Assembly: GCA_963789255.1 (NCBI GenBank)
Contig: CAWBJW010000003.1
Location: forward strand, 255,793 to 319,792
Direction of reading: 5' to 3'
Source: DATARH01 sp963789255
GTDB lineage: Bacteria; Pseudomonadota; Alphaproteobacteria; ATCC43930; CGMCC-115725
DNA: 64,000 nt
In this document: positions 63,701-64,000 of the stretch, piece by piece
Layout: each line of letters starts with the position of its first letter
How positions within the stretch are numbered: the stretch's first letter is position 1
Translations under genes and position numbers: made by a program
The notes under the pieces: generated by a model
Databases searched by the model: none
Told to the model about the DNA's origin: nothing
The model's input: the letters and a program-made list of their open reading frames with translations, nothing else

Positions 63701-64000
63701 GACATCGGCGCCGGCGGACTTGACCATGTCCTGGCCCAAGACCGCGACGTCAACGTTCTGGTGCTCGATACCGAGGTTTATTCCAACACCGGCGGGCAAT
63801 CCTCGAAAGCGACGCCGCTGGGGGCCTCCGCGAAGTTCGCCTCCGCCGGCAAGCGCACGCCCGCAAGGACCTGGCGCTGCAGGCCATCGCCTACGGCTAC
63901 GTTTATGTGGCGCAAATCGCCCTGGGAGCGAGCCCGGAACAGACAATCCAGGCAATGCGCGACGCCGAATTTATCCGGGTCCTGCGCTGATCCTCGCCTA
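60767..64000 (+). CDS. nifJ: Pyruvate:ferredoxin/flavodoxin oxidoreductase (cut by window end; two frameshifts near the end)
   Basis: Oxidises pyruvate and CoA to acetyl-CoA and CO2 with a ferredoxin or flavodoxin acceptor. From ATG 60767, after GGGAGGAAG. The N-terminal domain has CAIFPITPSSPMAELADEWA and VVQEMQAEGGAAGAVHGALQ, and the middle gamma domain has VCGTSLPVESGFD and ALFFGLGADGTVGANKNSVK. The two-cluster domain has CIQCGQCSIVCPHSV and CTGCGICIDHCPAHDPLEPG. The TPP domain has FSGACAGCGETPYLKLLSQL, NATGCSSIYGGNLPSLPW and YSNTGGQSSKATPLGAS. Frames break near 63855 (AGKRTPARTW should read KDLALQAIAYGYVYVAQIAL) and near 63970. The 3' end lies beyond the window. Confidence 0.88.
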   Translation, partial: MDRIETLDGNSAVAHVAYRINEVCAIFPITPSSPMAELADEWAAEGRTNLWGAVPVVQEMQAEGGAAGAVHGALQGGALTTTFTASQGLLLMIPNMFKIAGELTPCVFHVASRSIGTQALSIFGDHSNVMAVRATGFALLSAASVQEAHDLALVAQAATLEARVPFVHFMDGFRTSHELNTIVMLSDEQIRAMIDDDLVRAHRQRGLSPERPIIRGTAQNPDTFFQARETVNPYYLATPGIVQRAMDRFAALTGRRYRLFRYDGHPEAERVVVVMGSAAETLRATVACLNAQDERVGVLQVLLYRPWSAKDFLAALPGSVRRIAVLDRTKEPGAPAEPLCLDVAHSLADAVARSTRHCLPLVVGGRYGLSSKEFNPAMAKAVFDHLKKEDPHAGFTVGITDDVCGTSLPVESGFDIEPPGVTRALFFGLGADGTVGANKNSVKILAEDPGHYAQGYFVYDSHKSGAETISHLRFGNAPLAAPYLLQSADFIGVHKFDFLQKIDVLGAAKPGATVLINAPFDTASVWDHLPLTVQLQVIKKGLRLFVIDATGVAQRLGLGPRVNTILQTCFFAISGVLPREEGVRRIRMSIEKTYGAKGRAVLEKNFAAVDTALEHLHKVSVPTAVTSKEELRVFIPDDAPDQIKRIAALQFAGRGNEIPVSAIPADGSYVGGTTQYEKRNVAFSVPVWKPDLCIQCGQCSIVCPHSVIRAKAYDGALLTQAPQGFPSAPVNARGYPDKRFTLQIAVEDCTGCGICIDHCPAHDPLEPGVKAINLGERLKLVEAGRRDLAFFEKLPEHAREQVNLHLSRGLQFVRPLFEFSGACAGCGETPYLKLLSQLFGDRLQIANATGCSSIYGGNLPSLPWRVGPDGRGPAWNNSLFEDNAEFGFGMRLAVNQQVAMARALVRALAERIGPQLADQILDAPQSTDSEIVAQRIRVEEMRRMLGDPTDGPTCDLLNLAEHLVRRSLWIVGGDGWAYDIGAGGLDHVLAQDRDVNVLVLDTEVYSNTGGQSSKATPLGASAKFASAGKRTPARTWRCRPSPTATFMWRKSPWERARNRQSRQCATPNLSGSCADPRL

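Noticed and set aside
1..64000. tRNA, rRNA or riboswitch candidates
   Set aside because: No cloverleaf with a T-loop signature, no rRNA segment and no recognisable riboswitch core was seen in any gap.

Overview
This window is high-GC DNA from an alphaproteobacterium, probably Rhodospirillales-like or a close relative. The evidence for that placement is the guaB / rsmB / guaA / radC neighbourhood, the rlmE-ppx pair, the dispersed palindromic repeats of alphaproteobacterial type, the carbon-reserve cluster, and Fnr/FixK-type boxes. No rRNA, tRNA or CRISPR array was seen. At least a dozen otherwise well-conserved genes are broken by one single-base indel. Either the sequence carries residual indel errors (for example an unpolished long-read or metagenome assembly), or the region is decaying. 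Whole-gene truncations and chimaeras in the 36-56 kb part are a separate matter and are harder to blame on base-calling.

Region 1 (1-23.5 kb) is mostly housekeeping: an HNH endonuclease, an NTF2-like protein, a TerB-like protein, a DinG/Rad3-type helicase, a DUF952 protein, three tandem membrane-anchored alpha/beta hydrolases, an LVIVD-repeat protein, RadC, a striking in-frame fusion of the GuaA amidotransferase N-terminus to an enoyl-CoA hydratase, RsmB, GuaB, RlmE, Ppx/GppA, an amidohydrolase, an SxtJ-like remnant beside a carbamoyltransferase, a VOC protein and a CHRD protein.

Region 2 (23.8-35.8 kb) is a type VI secretion accessory island: ClpV/TssH, VgrG, a MORN-repeat protein, a DUF4280 PAAR-like tip, a SPOR-domain membrane protein, and a candidate effector with an aspzincin (M35-like) zinc-protease motif that is cut by an intact IS630-type element. 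Small membrane or secreted proteins and a 44-bp direct repeat follow. No sheath, baseplate or membrane-complex genes are present, so this is a tail/effector module rather than a whole T6SS.

Region 3 (35.8-64 kb) is a carbon-storage, fermentation and energy cluster: PPK2, a proton-type P-ATPase with long Pro/Lys/Ala tails, class I aldolase, phosphoketolase, acetate kinase, a HAD phosphatase, alpha-glucan phosphorylase, phosphoglucomutase, a UPF0182 membrane protein, GlgX, a GH144-type enzyme, PfkB, PEP synthase, a GltD-like iron-sulfur flavoprotein and pyruvate:ferredoxin/flavodoxin oxidoreductase. Perfect or near-perfect Fnr/FixK palindromes lie in the divergent ppsA / oxidoreductase promoter and upstream of a small STAS operon, which points to low-oxygen control. 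Five of these genes survive only as pieces (ppk2, xfp, glk, glgX, pfkB) and one foreign 5' piece (aarF) is spliced in next to a transposase remnant.
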